A stretch of 64,000 nucleotides of DNA from an uncultured Gammaproteobacteria bacterium. Its GTDB lineage: Bacteria; Pseudomonadota; Gammaproteobacteria; Pseudomonadales; Pseudohongiellaceae. Location of the stretch: positions 10,637 through 74,636 of the forward strand of contig CALEJT010000091.1 of NCBI GenBank assembly GCA_937898685.1, read 5' to 3'. Each line of letters begins with the position of its first letter. Position 1 is the stretch's first letter. Position numbers and translations under genes: made by a program. A model generated the notes under the pieces. That model saw only the letters and a program-made list of their open reading frames with translations, was not told the origin of the DNA and made no database searches. This document shows, one piece after another, positions 10,785 to 19,740 of the stretch.

Positions 10785-10837
10785 GCGCGCCCTTTCCGGC
10801 CTGATTCGGGGCGGATATTACCAACGAGGTCATGGTG

Positions 10838-10856
10838 CCGACTGAAGTCCAGTCGG
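10838..10856 (+). promoter_or_regulatory. Hairpin in the rpmE leader
   Basis: A perfect 7-bp stem (CCGACTG/CAGTCGG) with a 5-nt loop lies in the predicted rpmE leader, ending 27 nt before the ATG. Autogenous control of bL31 through its leader is known in E. coli. Whether this hairpin takes part is inference. Confidence 0.35.
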
Positions 10857-10883
10857 AGAGCGATGATCCGCATGAGGTTGACC

Positions 10884-11093
10884 ATGAAAGCCGACATCCA
10901 TCCGAAATACGAAGACGTGACCGTCACCTGCGGTTGCGGCAACACCTTCAAAACCCGCTCCACGCTCGCGGAAGATCTGCGTATCGACGTGTGCTCCCAG
11001 TGCCACCCGTTCTTCACCGGCAAGCAGAAGATCGTGGACAGCGGCGGACGCGTAGACAAATTCAACAAGCGCTTCGGTAACCGCAAGCTCTAA
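10884..11093 (+). CDS. rpmE: 50S ribosomal protein bL31 (zinc-binding type)
   Basis: A 69-residue ribosomal protein. MKADIHPKYEDVTVTCGCGN and CSQCHPFFTGKQKIVDSGGR match bL31 type A. Four cysteines (C-x-C near residue 17 and C-x-x-C near residue 38) form the zinc site, so this is the zinc-containing (C+) form rather than the zinc-independent paralogue. The ATG at 10884 has a GAGGT ribosome-binding site 5 nt upstream; the open frame to 10863 is leader. It is monocistronic, with a strong promoter and a strong terminator. Confidence 0.97.
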   Translation: MKADIHPKYEDVTVTCGCGNTFKTRSTLAEDLRIDVCSQCHPFFTGKQKIVDSGGRVDKFNKRFGNRKL

Positions 11094-11102
11094 GATTCGA
11101 CC

Positions 11103-11131
11103 AACCGGCGGGACTTTCCCGCCGGTTTTGT
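11103..11131 (+). terminator. Rho-independent terminator of rpmE
   Basis: A perfect 11-bp stem (AACCGGCGGGA/TCCCGCCGGTT) with a 3-nt loop is followed by TTTGTTT, 9 nt after the rpmE stop. A long pyrimidine-rich stretch (about 11125-11190) follows on the same strand. Confidence 0.9.
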
Positions 11132-11283
11132 TTCTGCCCTTCGCTTTTCTTTTTCTTCCTTCTTTTTTTATCTCTTTTATCTCCATCTGCGCTGCGCAAA
11201 CGCGCCGCTGCTGCGTGAGCGAAACACCCGCGCAACGCTACTCTGCTGGCACGTCACTGATACTTTTCAACGGATGAACGCAT

Positions 11284-11314
11284 GAGGGCTGCTCACTCGA
11301 TGCGAGCAGCCCTC
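11284..11314 (-). terminator. Stem-loop downstream of mrcA, possible terminator
   Basis: A perfect 11-bp inverted repeat (GAGGGCTGCTC/GAGCAGCCCTC) with a 9-nt loop, 40 nt past the mrcA stop. There is no T-run after it on the minus strand. It may act as a 3'-end-stabilising hairpin or a Rho-assisted terminator. Confidence 0.45.
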
Positions 11315-11353
11315 AGGAATGAATGATGGCGGAAACTTGGAGGCGACGCTCCG

Positions 11354-13837
11354 TCAGAAGATGCTTTCGACGGAGGAGCCGCTCGAAGATGGCGAGCGCG
11401 GATTGCTGGTGTTGCCGTAGGGCGGGACTTCTTCTTCCTTGAACACTTCGAAGATGGCGCCCGGTTCGCCCGGAGCGGCGCGCAGACCGGTACGCGGATT
11501 GATGCGCACGGTGACGAGGCCATCGGGCTGCGCCATGGCATTTTCGGGGCGGCCTTCGAGAGCCTGTTTCATGAAGTCGATCCAGATCGGCAGCGCCACG
11601 GTGGCGGCCTGTTCGTTGTCGCCGAGGTTGGCGGGCTGGTCGAAGCCGACATACACGGTGGAGACGATGTCGCCGTTGAAGCCGGAGAACCACAGATCCT
11701 TGTTGTCGTTGGTGGTACCGGTCTTGCCCGCCAGGTCCTTGCGCGTGAAGTTGCGCGAAATCGCGCGGCCACTACCTTCGGTGGTCACGGCGCGCAGGAT
11801 GGTGTTCATGATGTAGGCGGTGCGCTCGTCGACCACACGCGGCGCCGGCACGATGGCCTGTTCTTCGGTGTGCGAATGCAGTGCGTCTTCCATTGCGCTG
11901 GAACTGGCGGAGAGCGCTGCCACGTTCTGTGCGGCAACCGTCGTCTGCTCGTTCTGCGAGCCACATTCCGGGCAAACGGTCGGCGGAGTTGCCTTGTACA
12001 CCTCACCGTCGTTGAAGTTGACGATGCGATCGATCACGTAGGGTTCGACCTTGTAGCCACCATTGGCCAGCACTGCGTAGCCGGTGGCGATTTCGATCGG
12101 CAGAACTGCATGGGAGCCGATCGCGACCGTCAGGTCGTTACGCGGAATCTCATCGGCCTTGAAGCCGAAGCGCGCGATGTAGGGAAGCACCACGTCCTGA
12201 CCGAGCTGTTCGTAGAGGCGCAGCGATACCAGGTTCTTCGACTGCGTCAGCGCGTACTTCAGACGGATCGGCCCCATGAACTCGCCGTCGAAGTTGGACG
12301 GACGATAGTCGGCGCGCGCCAGCGGGGCGTCGTTGATCAGCGTGGCGGCGGTGTAACCGTTCGCGAGTGCCGCGGTATAGAGGAAGGGTTTGAAGTTGGA
12401 GCCGGGCTGACGTTTGGCCTGCGTCACACGGTTGAAGGAGCCGGTGTTGAAGTCGTAGCCACCGACGAGCGCGAGGATGGCGCCGTCACGTGGGCTGAGC
12501 GACACCAGACCACCGTTCGCAGCCGGCACCTGGCCGAGCATCCACTTGCCGGCATCGTCCTGCGTCACGCGGATGAGATCACCAACCTTCGCAACTTCGG
12601 AGGCGCTGCGCGGCGTGGAGCCCCAGGTGCTGGTGGTGATGAAGCGTTTGGCCCAGCGAATGCCGTCCCAGGTCAGCGTCAAGGTACTGCCATCGCTCAT
12701 GAGCGCGGTGATGGTGTCGGTGCCGACTTCCGTCACGATTGCCGGATATTGGTCGGCGATGACGGGCGTGTTGTTGAGCGTTTCGAGCCACTTGTCGAGC
12801 GAGCCGTCGGCAGCAGGCGCGATGTTCGCTTCGGGGCCACGATAGCCGTGGTTGCGGTCGTAGTTTTCGAGACCGCGGTTGAGTGCGGCGTTGGCGGCCT
12901 GCTGCAGTTTGCTATCGATGGTGGTGTAGACCTCGAAGCCGTCGGTGAGCGCAAGCTCGCCATAGCGCTGCATCATTTCCAGTCGCACCATCTCTGCCAC
13001 GTAAGGGGCATAGAGCTCGGGCTGACGACCGTAACGTTTGGCGGTTTCGGGTGCGGCGAGGGCGAGCGAATATTCCTCACGCGTGATCATCTTCTGATCG
13101 AGCATGCGGTTGAGCACGCGGCGACGCTCCGCCATCGCCCGTTCGGGCGAACGCAGCGGGTTGTAGGCGTTGGGCAGCGGCAGGATGCCGATCAGCGTGG
13201 CGACCTCGGGCAGGGTGAGCTCGTCGATCTCCTTGTTGTAGTACTGACGCGAGGCGGCAACGATGCCGTAGGCCGACACACCGAAGAAGCTGCGATTGAG
13301 ATAGAGCTCGAGGATCTCTTGCTTGGAGAGATCGCGTTCCATCTTCAGTGCCAGCAGGATTTCCTTGAACTTGCGCGAGTAGGGTGATTCGCCTTCGAAG
13401 AAGAAGTTCTTGGCCACCTGCATCGTGATGGTCGAACCACCACCCCAGTCGTTACCGGTGAGTACGCCGGCCACCATGCGCATGAGGCCGTAGGTATCGA
13501 CGCCCTCGTGCTGATAGAAGCGTTTGTCCTCGCTGGATATCAGAGCGTTGACTATGATGGGAGGGATTTGATCGTACTTGATCGGATTGCTGCGACGGCT
13601 GCCGAACTCGGCGAGCAGTCGGTTGTCCGCAGTGAAGATGCGCAGCGGGTTTTCGAGACGGATGTTGGTGTACGCCTCACGCCCCGGCAGCTTCGGCGAC
13701 AGGTACAGGTAGGCGCTCGTCATGATCATGACCATCCCGGCCAGGCCGGCAATGGCCCAGCAGCCGAGAAAGCGGGTGAGGCGCCACACCAATTTCACTG
13801 TCGTTGTACCGGAATCCGAGTCAGAAGTGGGGCGCAT
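11354..13837 (-). CDS. mrcA: Penicillin-binding protein 1A (bifunctional class A PBP)
   Basis: An 827-residue inner-membrane peptidoglycan synthase. One membrane segment (about residues 24-47) precedes a glycosyltransferase-51 domain with catalytic E103 in SSEDKRFYQHEG. An OB-like middle domain follows, then the transpeptidase with S480xxK483, S533-K-N535 and K705TG. A CPEC pair (C622, C625) sits in a poorly conserved stretch between the SxN and KTG motifs and may bind metal or form a disulfide. The start at 13837 (MRPTSDSD) gives a normal short cytoplasmic tail. It is divergent from the pilM operon, the arrangement found in pseudomonads. Confidence 0.96.
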   Translation of the reverse strand: MRPTSDSDSGTTTVKLVWRLTRFLGCWAIAGLAGMVMIMTSAYLYLSPKLPGREAYTNIRLENPLRIFTADNRLLAEFGSRRSNPIKYDQIPPIIVNALISSEDKRFYQHEGVDTYGLMRMVAGVLTGNDWGGGSTITMQVAKNFFFEGESPYSRKFKEILLALKMERDLSKQEILELYLNRSFFGVSAYGIVAASRQYYNKEIDELTLPEVATLIGILPLPNAYNPLRSPERAMAERRRVLNRMLDQKMITREEYSLALAAPETAKRYGRQPELYAPYVAEMVRLEMMQRYGELALTDGFEVYTTIDSKLQQAANAALNRGLENYDRNHGYRGPEANIAPAADGSLDKWLETLNNTPVIADQYPAIVTEVGTDTITALMSDGSTLTLTWDGIRWAKRFITTSTWGSTPRSASEVAKVGDLIRVTQDDAGKWMLGQVPAANGGLVSLSPRDGAILALVGGYDFNTGSFNRVTQAKRQPGSNFKPFLYTAALANGYTAATLINDAPLARADYRPSNFDGEFMGPIRLKYALTQSKNLVSLRLYEQLGQDVVLPYIARFGFKADEIPRNDLTVAIGSHAVLPIEIATGYAVLANGGYKVEPYVIDRIVNFNDGEVYKATPPTVCPECGSQNEQTTVAAQNVAALSASSSAMEDALHSHTEEQAIVPAPRVVDERTAYIMNTILRAVTTEGSGRAISRNFTRKDLAGKTGTTNDNKDLWFSGFNGDIVSTVYVGFDQPANLGDNEQAATVALPIWIDFMKQALEGRPENAMAQPDGLVTVRINPRTGLRAAPGEPGAIFEVFKEEEVPPYGNTSNPRSPSSSGSSVESIF

Positions 13838-14000
13838 TTTACCCGTATCGGACAGGGCAAGGCCATGGAGTATTTTGTGGTCCGTCACAAAACCGTTGCG
13901 CCCACCAGGTGTGCTCGCGCATTGCGGCAGGACGCCGATGCGCCGAGCGCTGAATTGAGTGCTGGCTTGGCGCCAGCATCGAGTGAATCAGGGATGAGTG

Positions 14001-14978
14001 ATGTGGGGCTTTTCACGGAGGAAAAGCACTGCGCTCGGCATCGATATCGGCTGTAGTGCAGTGAAGGTCGTGCAGGTGCGTGGCGATGCGCGTACTTGCA
14101 GCATCACAGCGTGTGGCTGGCGCCCCTTGCCTCCTGGCGCAGTAAGGGAAAAACGTATCGTCGATGTCGGCGTGGTGGCAGCGGTGCTGCGCGAGTTGTG
14201 CGTCGACTTGCACTGTCGAGGTGCGCGAGCCGTGACCGCAGTGCCCAGCAGTGCGGTAATCACGCGGCAATTGCAATTTCCCGGTACCTTCAATGATGCA
14301 GAGCTCGAGCTGCAGGTGTGGCTCGAAGCCGAGCGGCAACTTCCGCATGCAGCAGAAGAACTCGCGCTCGACTTCGTGAGTTCGGCCACTGCCGACGGCA
14401 ATACGGGCGTCATTGTGGCGGCTTGTCGCAAGGAGCAGATGGAGACGCGCTGTGCAGTGCTCGCTCGAGCGGGAATTGCTGCCATCGTGGTAGAGCCTGA
14501 AACGCAAGCGGTGGAGCGCATCTTTGCGCTATCGGGTGAAGTCGCCGGTCTGCATGCGCTCGCCGACATTGGCGTCACTTCACTCACGCTCTATGTCCTG
14601 CGCGATGGTGTGCTGATTCATGAGCGGGAGCATGTGCTGGCTGAGCGCTTGCCCTTGAATGGATCTGATGCCGAAATGTCGGCAGTTCAGGAACGGTCGT
14701 TAGAAGAGCTCATCGCTCCCCTGCTGCGCGCCCTGCAGCTCTTCCATTCTTCCGGTTCTCCTCAACGCATCGCGCGGCTCGTACTGGCTGGTCGTGGCGC
14801 CCTGCTTCCGAATCTTCCCCAGGCGCTCGAGCACCGAACGGGAATACCAACTGCGGCGGCCCAAACCTTTGCCGCGTTGCGGTTCTGCAGGCAGTTTGAT
14901 GCTGCAGAACTCGAACGTACTGCGCCGTTGTTTGTGCTTGCGCTTGCTCTTGCATTGCGAGGACTGCGCGATGACTGA
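14001..14978 (+). CDS. pilM: Type IV pilus assembly ATPase-like protein PilM
   Basis: A 325-residue cytoplasmic actin-like protein of the type IV pilus (or competence pseudopilus) alignment complex. The N-terminal nucleotide-binding loop is LGIDIGCSAVKVVQV, followed by PilM-type blocks VTAVPSSAVITRQLQFPG and ADIGVTSLTLYVLRDG. AGGGA-type Shine-Dalgarno bases 6 nt before the ATG at 14001 decide the start over the overlapping GTG at 13998. It binds the N-terminal tail of PilN, whose gene overlaps it by 8 nt. It is the first gene of pilM-N-O/P-Q. Confidence 0.92.
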   Translation: MWGFSRRKSTALGIDIGCSAVKVVQVRGDARTCSITACGWRPLPPGAVREKRIVDVGVVAAVLRELCVDLHCRGARAVTAVPSSAVITRQLQFPGTFNDAELELQVWLEAERQLPHAAEELALDFVSSATADGNTGVIVAACRKEQMETRCAVLARAGIAAIVVEPETQAVERIFALSGEVAGLHALADIGVTSLTLYVLRDGVLIHEREHVLAERLPLNGSDAEMSAVQERSLEELIAPLLRALQLFHSSGSPQRIARLVLAGRGALLPNLPQALEHRTGIPTAAAQTFAALRFCRQFDAAELERTAPLFVLALALALRGLRDD

Positions 14979-15510
14979 GTTCAATTTCTTGCCATGGCGT
15001 GAGCGCAAACGCGTACGCGAGCGTAGACGTTTCGTGCAGCGGCTGGTTGCGGCGGCTCTCGCGGCAGCACTGCTGCACGGTGTGTTGTCCCTGCATCTCG
15101 TATCCGCAACACGTAGCGCATCTCGGCAGCAGGCCGCGTTGAAAACACAACTCATGGCGCTCGATGCACCGCTGGCGCAATTGCGTGAACTACGAGAGCG
15201 CAGGGAGGAGCTGGAGCAACGCACGGAGCTTCATCTTGCGCTGGAAAGTCAGCGACACGGACTGGTGGAAGTGCTGGAGCGATTGGCGGCACTGGCCCCG
15301 GAAAGTACGCACTTCACCAGTGTTGGACGAGAGGGGAATCGATGGCGTCTGCAGGGCAGGGCGAGCGGCTCCTCTCTCAGCCAATTGTTGCGAGCTCTGG
15401 AAGTCGCTCCGAATTTCGGTGTGCCGGAGTTGTCGGAGATCGGTGCGCCCGGCGTAGGAGATGGATCCTTCGTTGTGCTCATTCCGATGACGGAGGACCA
15501 GGTTCCATGA
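14971..15510 (+). CDS. pilN: Type IV pilus alignment protein PilN
   Basis: A 179-residue bitopic inner-membrane protein. The cytoplasmic tail carries the PilM-binding motif FNFLPWRE at residues 4-11. A membrane segment (about 24-45) is followed by a coiled coil (residues 50-95) and a small periplasmic domain. It overlaps pilM by 8 nt and the next gene by ATGA. The upstream frame from 14794 is only the other frame of pilM. PilN and PilO form the periplasmic collar that connects PilM to the PilP/PilQ secretin. Confidence 0.92.
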   Translation: MTEFNFLPWRERKRVRERRRFVQRLVAAALAAALLHGVLSLHLVSATRSASRQQAALKTQLMALDAPLAQLRELRERREELEQRTELHLALESQRHGLVEVLERLAALAPESTHFTSVGREGNRWRLQGRASGSSLSQLLRALEVAPNFGVPELSEIGAPGVGDGSFVVLIPMTEDQVP

Positions 15511-16490
15511 GAGTGCCACGCTGGTATCAGGAGTTGCGCGACTTCGATTGGAATGAACTGGTCGAACTCGACACCTTCGATGTCTGGCCTACGTCCGTGA
15601 AGAACGTGCTCGTGGCACTGTTCTTCAGCGTTTGCCTGTTTGCGGGCTATGTGCTTTTGGTTCGTGGCTTGATGGCCGCTGCCGAAAACGCAGAAGCGCT
15701 CGCGACTGAGCTAGGGCATGAACTTCAAACGCAACAGTCTGAGTTGCTTGCGGTGAATCGGGAACGGCAAATGCTTGCGAATTTGCAAAGCAAGGTGGCC
15801 GAGCAAGCGGGGCAATTGCTTACGCGCGCCGGTGTGCCTGCTCTTCTTGATCTATTGACAGAGTCAGCAGCAGCGAATGGCCTGCAGATCGACGAGCTCG
15901 AGTTGGAGAGCGAAGTGGAACAAGCATTCCTGGTGCGACTCCCGATGCGACTCGTGGCGCGAGGGGCTTACCGCAGTGTCGTGACTTTCTGGCAGGAGCT
16001 GGCTGCATATCCCCTGCTGGTGGTACCGCTGGACTTTCAACTCAGCTCTTCGGAGCAGGACGACGAACTGCGTCTCGAGCTGAAGCTCGAGGCTTATCGC
16101 GCAACAGGTGCATTCAGCGAAGCGGGCGCGCTTGCTTGGCAGCGTCCAACGCTACATGCCGCACCGCCAACCCGGAATCCCTTCGCTACGCGTTCCAACG
16201 GAAGTCCTGCCAAAGATGACGAGCATCGACGCAGGTTGGAAGCGCTCGAGCACTTCGATCTTTCCGAGCTGACACTGTGTGGAACCTTGGCGCGTGGCGG
16301 ACAGCGGTGGGCGCTGGTGCGTGACCCGACGGGACTCATCACCCGCGTCGGCATCGGCGCTCGCATGGGGCGCAACGAAGGTCGTGTCGTCGCCATCAGT
16401 CGCGAACACATCGAGCTGATCGAACGCAGGGTGGAGGAAGGTGAGTGGAGAGAACGGCGCAGTGTGCTGCGCTTGGCCAGGCCAGACTGA
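15507..16490 (+). CDS. Fused type IV pilus alignment protein PilO-PilP
   Basis: A 327-residue protein that joins two normally separate subunits. Residues 1-200 are PilO-like: cytoplasmic tail, WPTSVKNVLVALFF entering a membrane segment (32-54), coiled coil, and a ferredoxin-like domain. Residues 223-226 read RNPF, which resembles the RDPF motif of PilP. Residues 250-327 match the PilP beta-domain (FDLSELTLCGTLARGGQRWALV, VGIGARMGRNEGRVV, IELIERRVEEGEW). No internal stop, start with lipobox, or second signal peptide separates the halves, so PilP here cannot be a lipoprotein. It overlaps pilN by ATGA and is 15 nt before pilQ. Confidence 0.88.
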   Translation: MRVPRWYQELRDFDWNELVELDTFDVWPTSVKNVLVALFFSVCLFAGYVLLVRGLMAAAENAEALATELGHELQTQQSELLAVNRERQMLANLQSKVAEQAGQLLTRAGVPALLDLLTESAAANGLQIDELELESEVEQAFLVRLPMRLVARGAYRSVVTFWQELAAYPLLVVPLDFQLSSSEQDDELRLELKLEAYRATGAFSEAGALAWQRPTLHAAPPTRNPFATRSNGSPAKDDEHRRRLEALEHFDLSELTLCGTLARGGQRWALVRDPTGLITRVGIGARMGRNEGRVVAISREHIELIERRVEEGEWRERRSVLRLARPD

Positions 16491-16505
16491 ATCAGGAGCT
16501 CAAGG

Positions 16506-17825
16506 ATGGAGCGAGGAAGCAAGTGGTGGGCAGTGAGTGTACTGTGGCTTTGCAGCATGAGGCTGTGCGCGCAGGAAGCGGCGCAGGACACGGGTGGCAT
16601 TACCCTGGATTTTCAGGACATCGACATTCGTGCCGCACTCCAGATTCTCGCCGACTTCAATGATTTCAGTTTGGTGGTGGGCGACAGCGTCACGGGTCAG
16701 CTCACTCTTCGTCTCGACAACGTGCCATGGGAGCAGGCGCTCGACCTGGTGCTTGCGCCGCGCGGTCTGGGAAAGCGCCAGATCGGCCCGGTGCTCTATG
16801 TCGCACCCGCCGAAGAGTTGGCGCAGGCGGAGCTGACGGCGCTCGAACTCGAGGAGCGCCGCAAGGCCTTGGCGCCGCTCGTCACCGAATACATCGAACT
16901 CAACTACGCCGTGGCTTCCGAGCTATTGCCGCTCTTGCGTGGTGAAGGAGAGCTGGGAGGCATTCTCACCGAACGCGGCAGCGCGGCAGTCGATCAACGC
17001 ACCAACACACTGATCGTGCAGGACGTGCAGGTGGTGCTGGATGAAATTCGAGCACTGCTGGCACACCTCGACGTGCCGGTGCGGCAGGTCCTGATCGAGG
17101 CACGCATCGTCAACGCCTCGACCTCGTTCAGTCGTGCTCTCGGTATTCGCTGGGGTGGCGTGCAGACCTTCCCTTCAGCCGGTGATGACTTCGTCCTGTC
17201 CGGCAGTCTCGATGCGGTAAGTGGCAGGGCACCAACGCCAACAGAGGCGCTGGTGGTGGATCTCGGTGTGGACAAGCCTGCTGCGTCCTTTGCGCTCGGC
17301 TATGCCGGTAACAGTGGTCTGCTGCAGTTGGAGCTCTCTGCTTTGGAGGCGAGTGGTCAGGGGGAAGTGATCGCGCAGCCGAAGGTCACGACGCAGGACC
17401 AACAAGCCGCGCGCATCGAATCGGGTGTGCAGATTCCCTATCAGGCGCAGGCTGGCGGCACGGCGGGAGGCTCCACCACCGAGTTCGTCACGGCGGCCTT
17501 GTCGCTGCAGGTCATTCCGCAGATCACCCCTGATGGCCGCATCATCATGTTGCTCGACGTGCATCAGGATTCGGTGGTACCGGGTTCGGGAACCGTGCCC
17601 GCCATCGCCACCAACTCGGTATCGACGCGAGTGCTCGTCAATGATGGGGATACCGTGGTCCTGGGTGGCGTGTTCCGTGAAGAGGAAACCACCACGGTGC
17701 TCAAGACGCCGGTGCTCGCAGAACTGCCCTACCTGGGTTCACTCTTTCGTCGCACCGAGCGCGGTCGTACCAAGACGGAGCTCTTGATCTTCATCACACC
17801 GACCATCCTGCGCGAGGCGCCTTAG
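16506..17825 (+). CDS. pilQ: Type IV pilus / competence secretin PilQ (short form)
   Basis: A 439-residue secretin. The signal peptide is residues 1-22 (ending LCA). An STN/N0 domain (about 29-95; ITLDFQDIDIRAALQILADF) is followed by an N1 domain (about 112-175) and the secretin pore domain (about 180-437). The pore domain ends in the signature LPYLGSLFRRTERGRTKTELLIFITPTI region, which is intact. Pseudomonad PilQ proteins are near 700 residues and carry N-terminal AMIN domains that bind peptidoglycan. These are missing, so this form is closer in size to HofQ/ComE-type DNA-uptake secretins. Confidence 0.92.
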   Translation: MERGSKWWAVSVLWLCSMRLCAQEAAQDTGGITLDFQDIDIRAALQILADFNDFSLVVGDSVTGQLTLRLDNVPWEQALDLVLAPRGLGKRQIGPVLYVAPAEELAQAELTALELEERRKALAPLVTEYIELNYAVASELLPLLRGEGELGGILTERGSAAVDQRTNTLIVQDVQVVLDEIRALLAHLDVPVRQVLIEARIVNASTSFSRALGIRWGGVQTFPSAGDDFVLSGSLDAVSGRAPTPTEALVVDLGVDKPAASFALGYAGNSGLLQLELSALEASGQGEVIAQPKVTTQDQQAARIESGVQIPYQAQAGGTAGGSTTEFVTAALSLQVIPQITPDGRIIMLLDVHQDSVVPGSGTVPAIATNSVSTRVLVNDGDTVVLGGVFREEETTTVLKTPVLAELPYLGSLFRRTERGRTKTELLIFITPTILREAP

Positions 17826-17921
17826 TGCTAACGCGTGTCGCAGTTCTCGCGTGCCCTCACGAGATCGGGTCTAATAGCGCCCCGCCGCACCGGCTCTACT
17901 ACTACGCAAGGCCCGAACCGA

Positions 17922-18458
17922 ATGCTGCCAGCTTCGACCAACAACATTTTTCTGATCGGCCCCATGGGCGCCGGCAAGACCACCATCGGACGACTGCTTG
18001 CCGAGCAGTTGGGGCGCACCTTTCATGATTCGGATCAGGTCATCGAGGAGCGCGCAGGCGCCGACATCTCGTGGATCTTCGATAAGGAAGGCGAGCCGGG
18101 TTTCCGTAAGCGCGAAGCCAACGTGATCGCGGATCTCACCAGTCTCGACAACATCGTCCTCGCCACGGGTGGGGGTGCCATCCTGGCCGAACAGAATCGT
18201 CGTGCACTGCATGAAAGAGGCGTGGTGGTCTATCTGATGGCGACGGTGGCGCAACAGCTCGAACGCACCAAGCGTGATTCGAAGCGTCCGCTGCTGCGGA
18301 CGGATGATCCGAAGGCGCGGCTGACGGCGTTGATGGAAATCCGCGAGCCGCTCTACCGCGAGATCGCCGACATCAGCATCATGACCAGTCGCCGCAGTCC
18401 ACGCGCGGTGGCGGCAGAAATCCTTAAAATGCTGCGCAATGGTGGTGTCCAGGTCTGA
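17922..18458 (+). CDS. aroK: Shikimate kinase I
   Basis: A 178-residue P-loop kinase that phosphorylates shikimate at the 3-hydroxyl, step five of the chorismate pathway. Walker A GPMGAGKT is at residues 13-20, with the substrate-binding DSDQVIEERAG and the GGGAI loop. The lid segment (KRPLLRTDDP) is intact. The ATG at 17922 is chosen because it places the P-loop at the usual distance from the N terminus; the open frame from 17835 adds 29 non-conserved residues. It is followed 28 nt later by aroB, the standard aroK-aroB pair. Confidence 0.96.
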   Translation: MLPASTNNIFLIGPMGAGKTTIGRLLAEQLGRTFHDSDQVIEERAGADISWIFDKEGEPGFRKREANVIADLTSLDNIVLATGGGAILAEQNRRALHERGVVVYLMATVAQQLERTKRDSKRPLLRTDDPKARLTALMEIREPLYREIADISIMTSRRSPRAVAAEILKMLRNGGVQV

Positions 18459-18486
18459 CGCAGCACGAGAAAGTATTGGAGATCGC

Positions 18487-19578
18487 ATGGAAACCTTGAG
18501 CGTCGCTCTCGACGAGCGCAGCTATCCCATCCACATCGGTGAAGGCTTGCTGAAGCGGGCAGATCTGTTCTTGCCGTTTGTCGAGAACCGTCAGGTCTGC
18601 GTCATCACCAACGACGTGGTGGCGCCGCTGTATCTGCAGCAGGTGTTGCAGACGCTGGCGCCTTGCCGTCCGGATTACCTCGTGCTTCCCGATGGCGAAG
18701 AACACAAAACGCTCGAAACCGTCACCCGCATCTACGATCACCTGCTTGAGCGCAACTATTCGCGCTCCTGTGTGCTGATTGCACTCGGCGGTGGGGTGAT
18801 CGGTGACATGGTGGGCTTCGCTGCCGCCACTTATCAGCGTGGTGTGCGCTTCATCCAGGTACCGACGACCTTGTTGGCGCAGGTGGATTCTTCTGTCGGT
18901 GGCAAGACCGGCGTCAACCGTCCGCTCGGCAAGAACATGGTCGGTGCCTTCTATCAACCGCAGGCGGTGCTGATCGACGTCACCACGCTCGACACCCTGC
19001 CGCTGCGCGAACTCAAGGCCGGTCTCGCTGAGGTCATCAAATATGGCTTCATCAACAATCGCGCCTTCCACGACTGGATCGAAGCCAATTTGCCGGCGCT
19101 GCTCGAGCGTGATCGCTCGGCGTTGATTCACGCCATCAAGGTGAGCTGTCAGGAGAAGGCAACGATCGTTGCTGCCGATGAAACCGAAGGTGGTGTGCGT
19201 GCCACGCTCAACCTCGGCCATACCTTCGCGCACGCCATCGAAACCGCCACCGGCTATGGCACCTGGCTGCATGGTGAGGCAGTGGCGGCCGGCATGGTGA
19301 TGGCGGCGGATCTTTCCCATCGCATGGGTTTGCTCGATGCACCATCGGCGCGCACGATCAAGGCGTTGGTGGCACGTGCCGGTCTACCAGTGGCGCCGCC
19401 CGACGATATGACGCCGGAGCAGTTCATTGCGCTGATGGCCAAAGATAAGAAGGCAGAAAAGGGTTCGATCAAGTTCATCCTGCTCGAAGCCATCGGTCGT
19501 TCCATTTACAACCGCACTGCACCGCCCGAGTTGCTCGAAGCAACGTTGACTGCAGGGCCTCGTCTCGCCGAGTTTTGA
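18487..19578 (+). CDS. aroB: 3-dehydroquinate synthase
   Basis: A 363-residue NAD- and zinc-dependent enzyme that cyclises DAHP to 3-dehydroquinate. It shows the nucleotide-binding ALGGGVIGDMVGFAAATYQRG block, the VPTTLLAQVDSSVGGKTGVN segment, and the metal-binding ETEGG, LGHTFAHAIE and HGEAVAAGM motifs. GGAGA lies just before the ATG at 18487. A DamX-type SPOR gene commonly follows aroB in gammaproteobacteria; here it is absent and a 272-nt regulatory spacer leads to gltB. Confidence 0.97.
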   Translation: METLSVALDERSYPIHIGEGLLKRADLFLPFVENRQVCVITNDVVAPLYLQQVLQTLAPCRPDYLVLPDGEEHKTLETVTRIYDHLLERNYSRSCVLIALGGGVIGDMVGFAAATYQRGVRFIQVPTTLLAQVDSSVGGKTGVNRPLGKNMVGAFYQPQAVLIDVTTLDTLPLRELKAGLAEVIKYGFINNRAFHDWIEANLPALLERDRSALIHAIKVSCQEKATIVAADETEGGVRATLNLGHTFAHAIETATGYGTWLHGEAVAAGMVMAADLSHRMGLLDAPSARTIKALVARAGLPVAPPDDMTPEQFIALMAKDKKAEKGSIKFILLEAIGRSIYNRTAPPELLEATLTAGPRLAEF

Positions 19579-19711
19579 GTCGTTCCTTCCTGGATGCCGT
19601 CATGTGCATGTGACGGCGTCCATGCACCATTCGGCGCAATGTGCGTCGTTCAACGCTCTTCGCAGCACCTTCGACTAACTGATTGAAACCGCTCAGGTTT
19701 CAGCACTTCAA

Positions 19712-19740
19712 AAAGTATGGCAATAACGTTGCCATACTTT
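19712..19740 (+). promoter_or_regulatory. Perfect inverted repeat overlapping the gltB promoter (candidate operator)
   Basis: Arms of 12 nt (AAAGTATGGCAA/TTGCCATACTTT) flank a 5-nt centre (TAACG) with no mismatch. The right arm contains the TTGCCA -35 hexamer of the gltB promoter. No T-run follows, so it is a poor terminator for aroB, and its position suits a repressor or activator site. The binding protein is unknown. Confidence 0.65.

Noticed and set aside
11125..11195. Pyrimidine-rich stretch after the rpmE terminator as an RNA gene
   Set aside because: Simple low-complexity sequence with no promoter or fold of its own.
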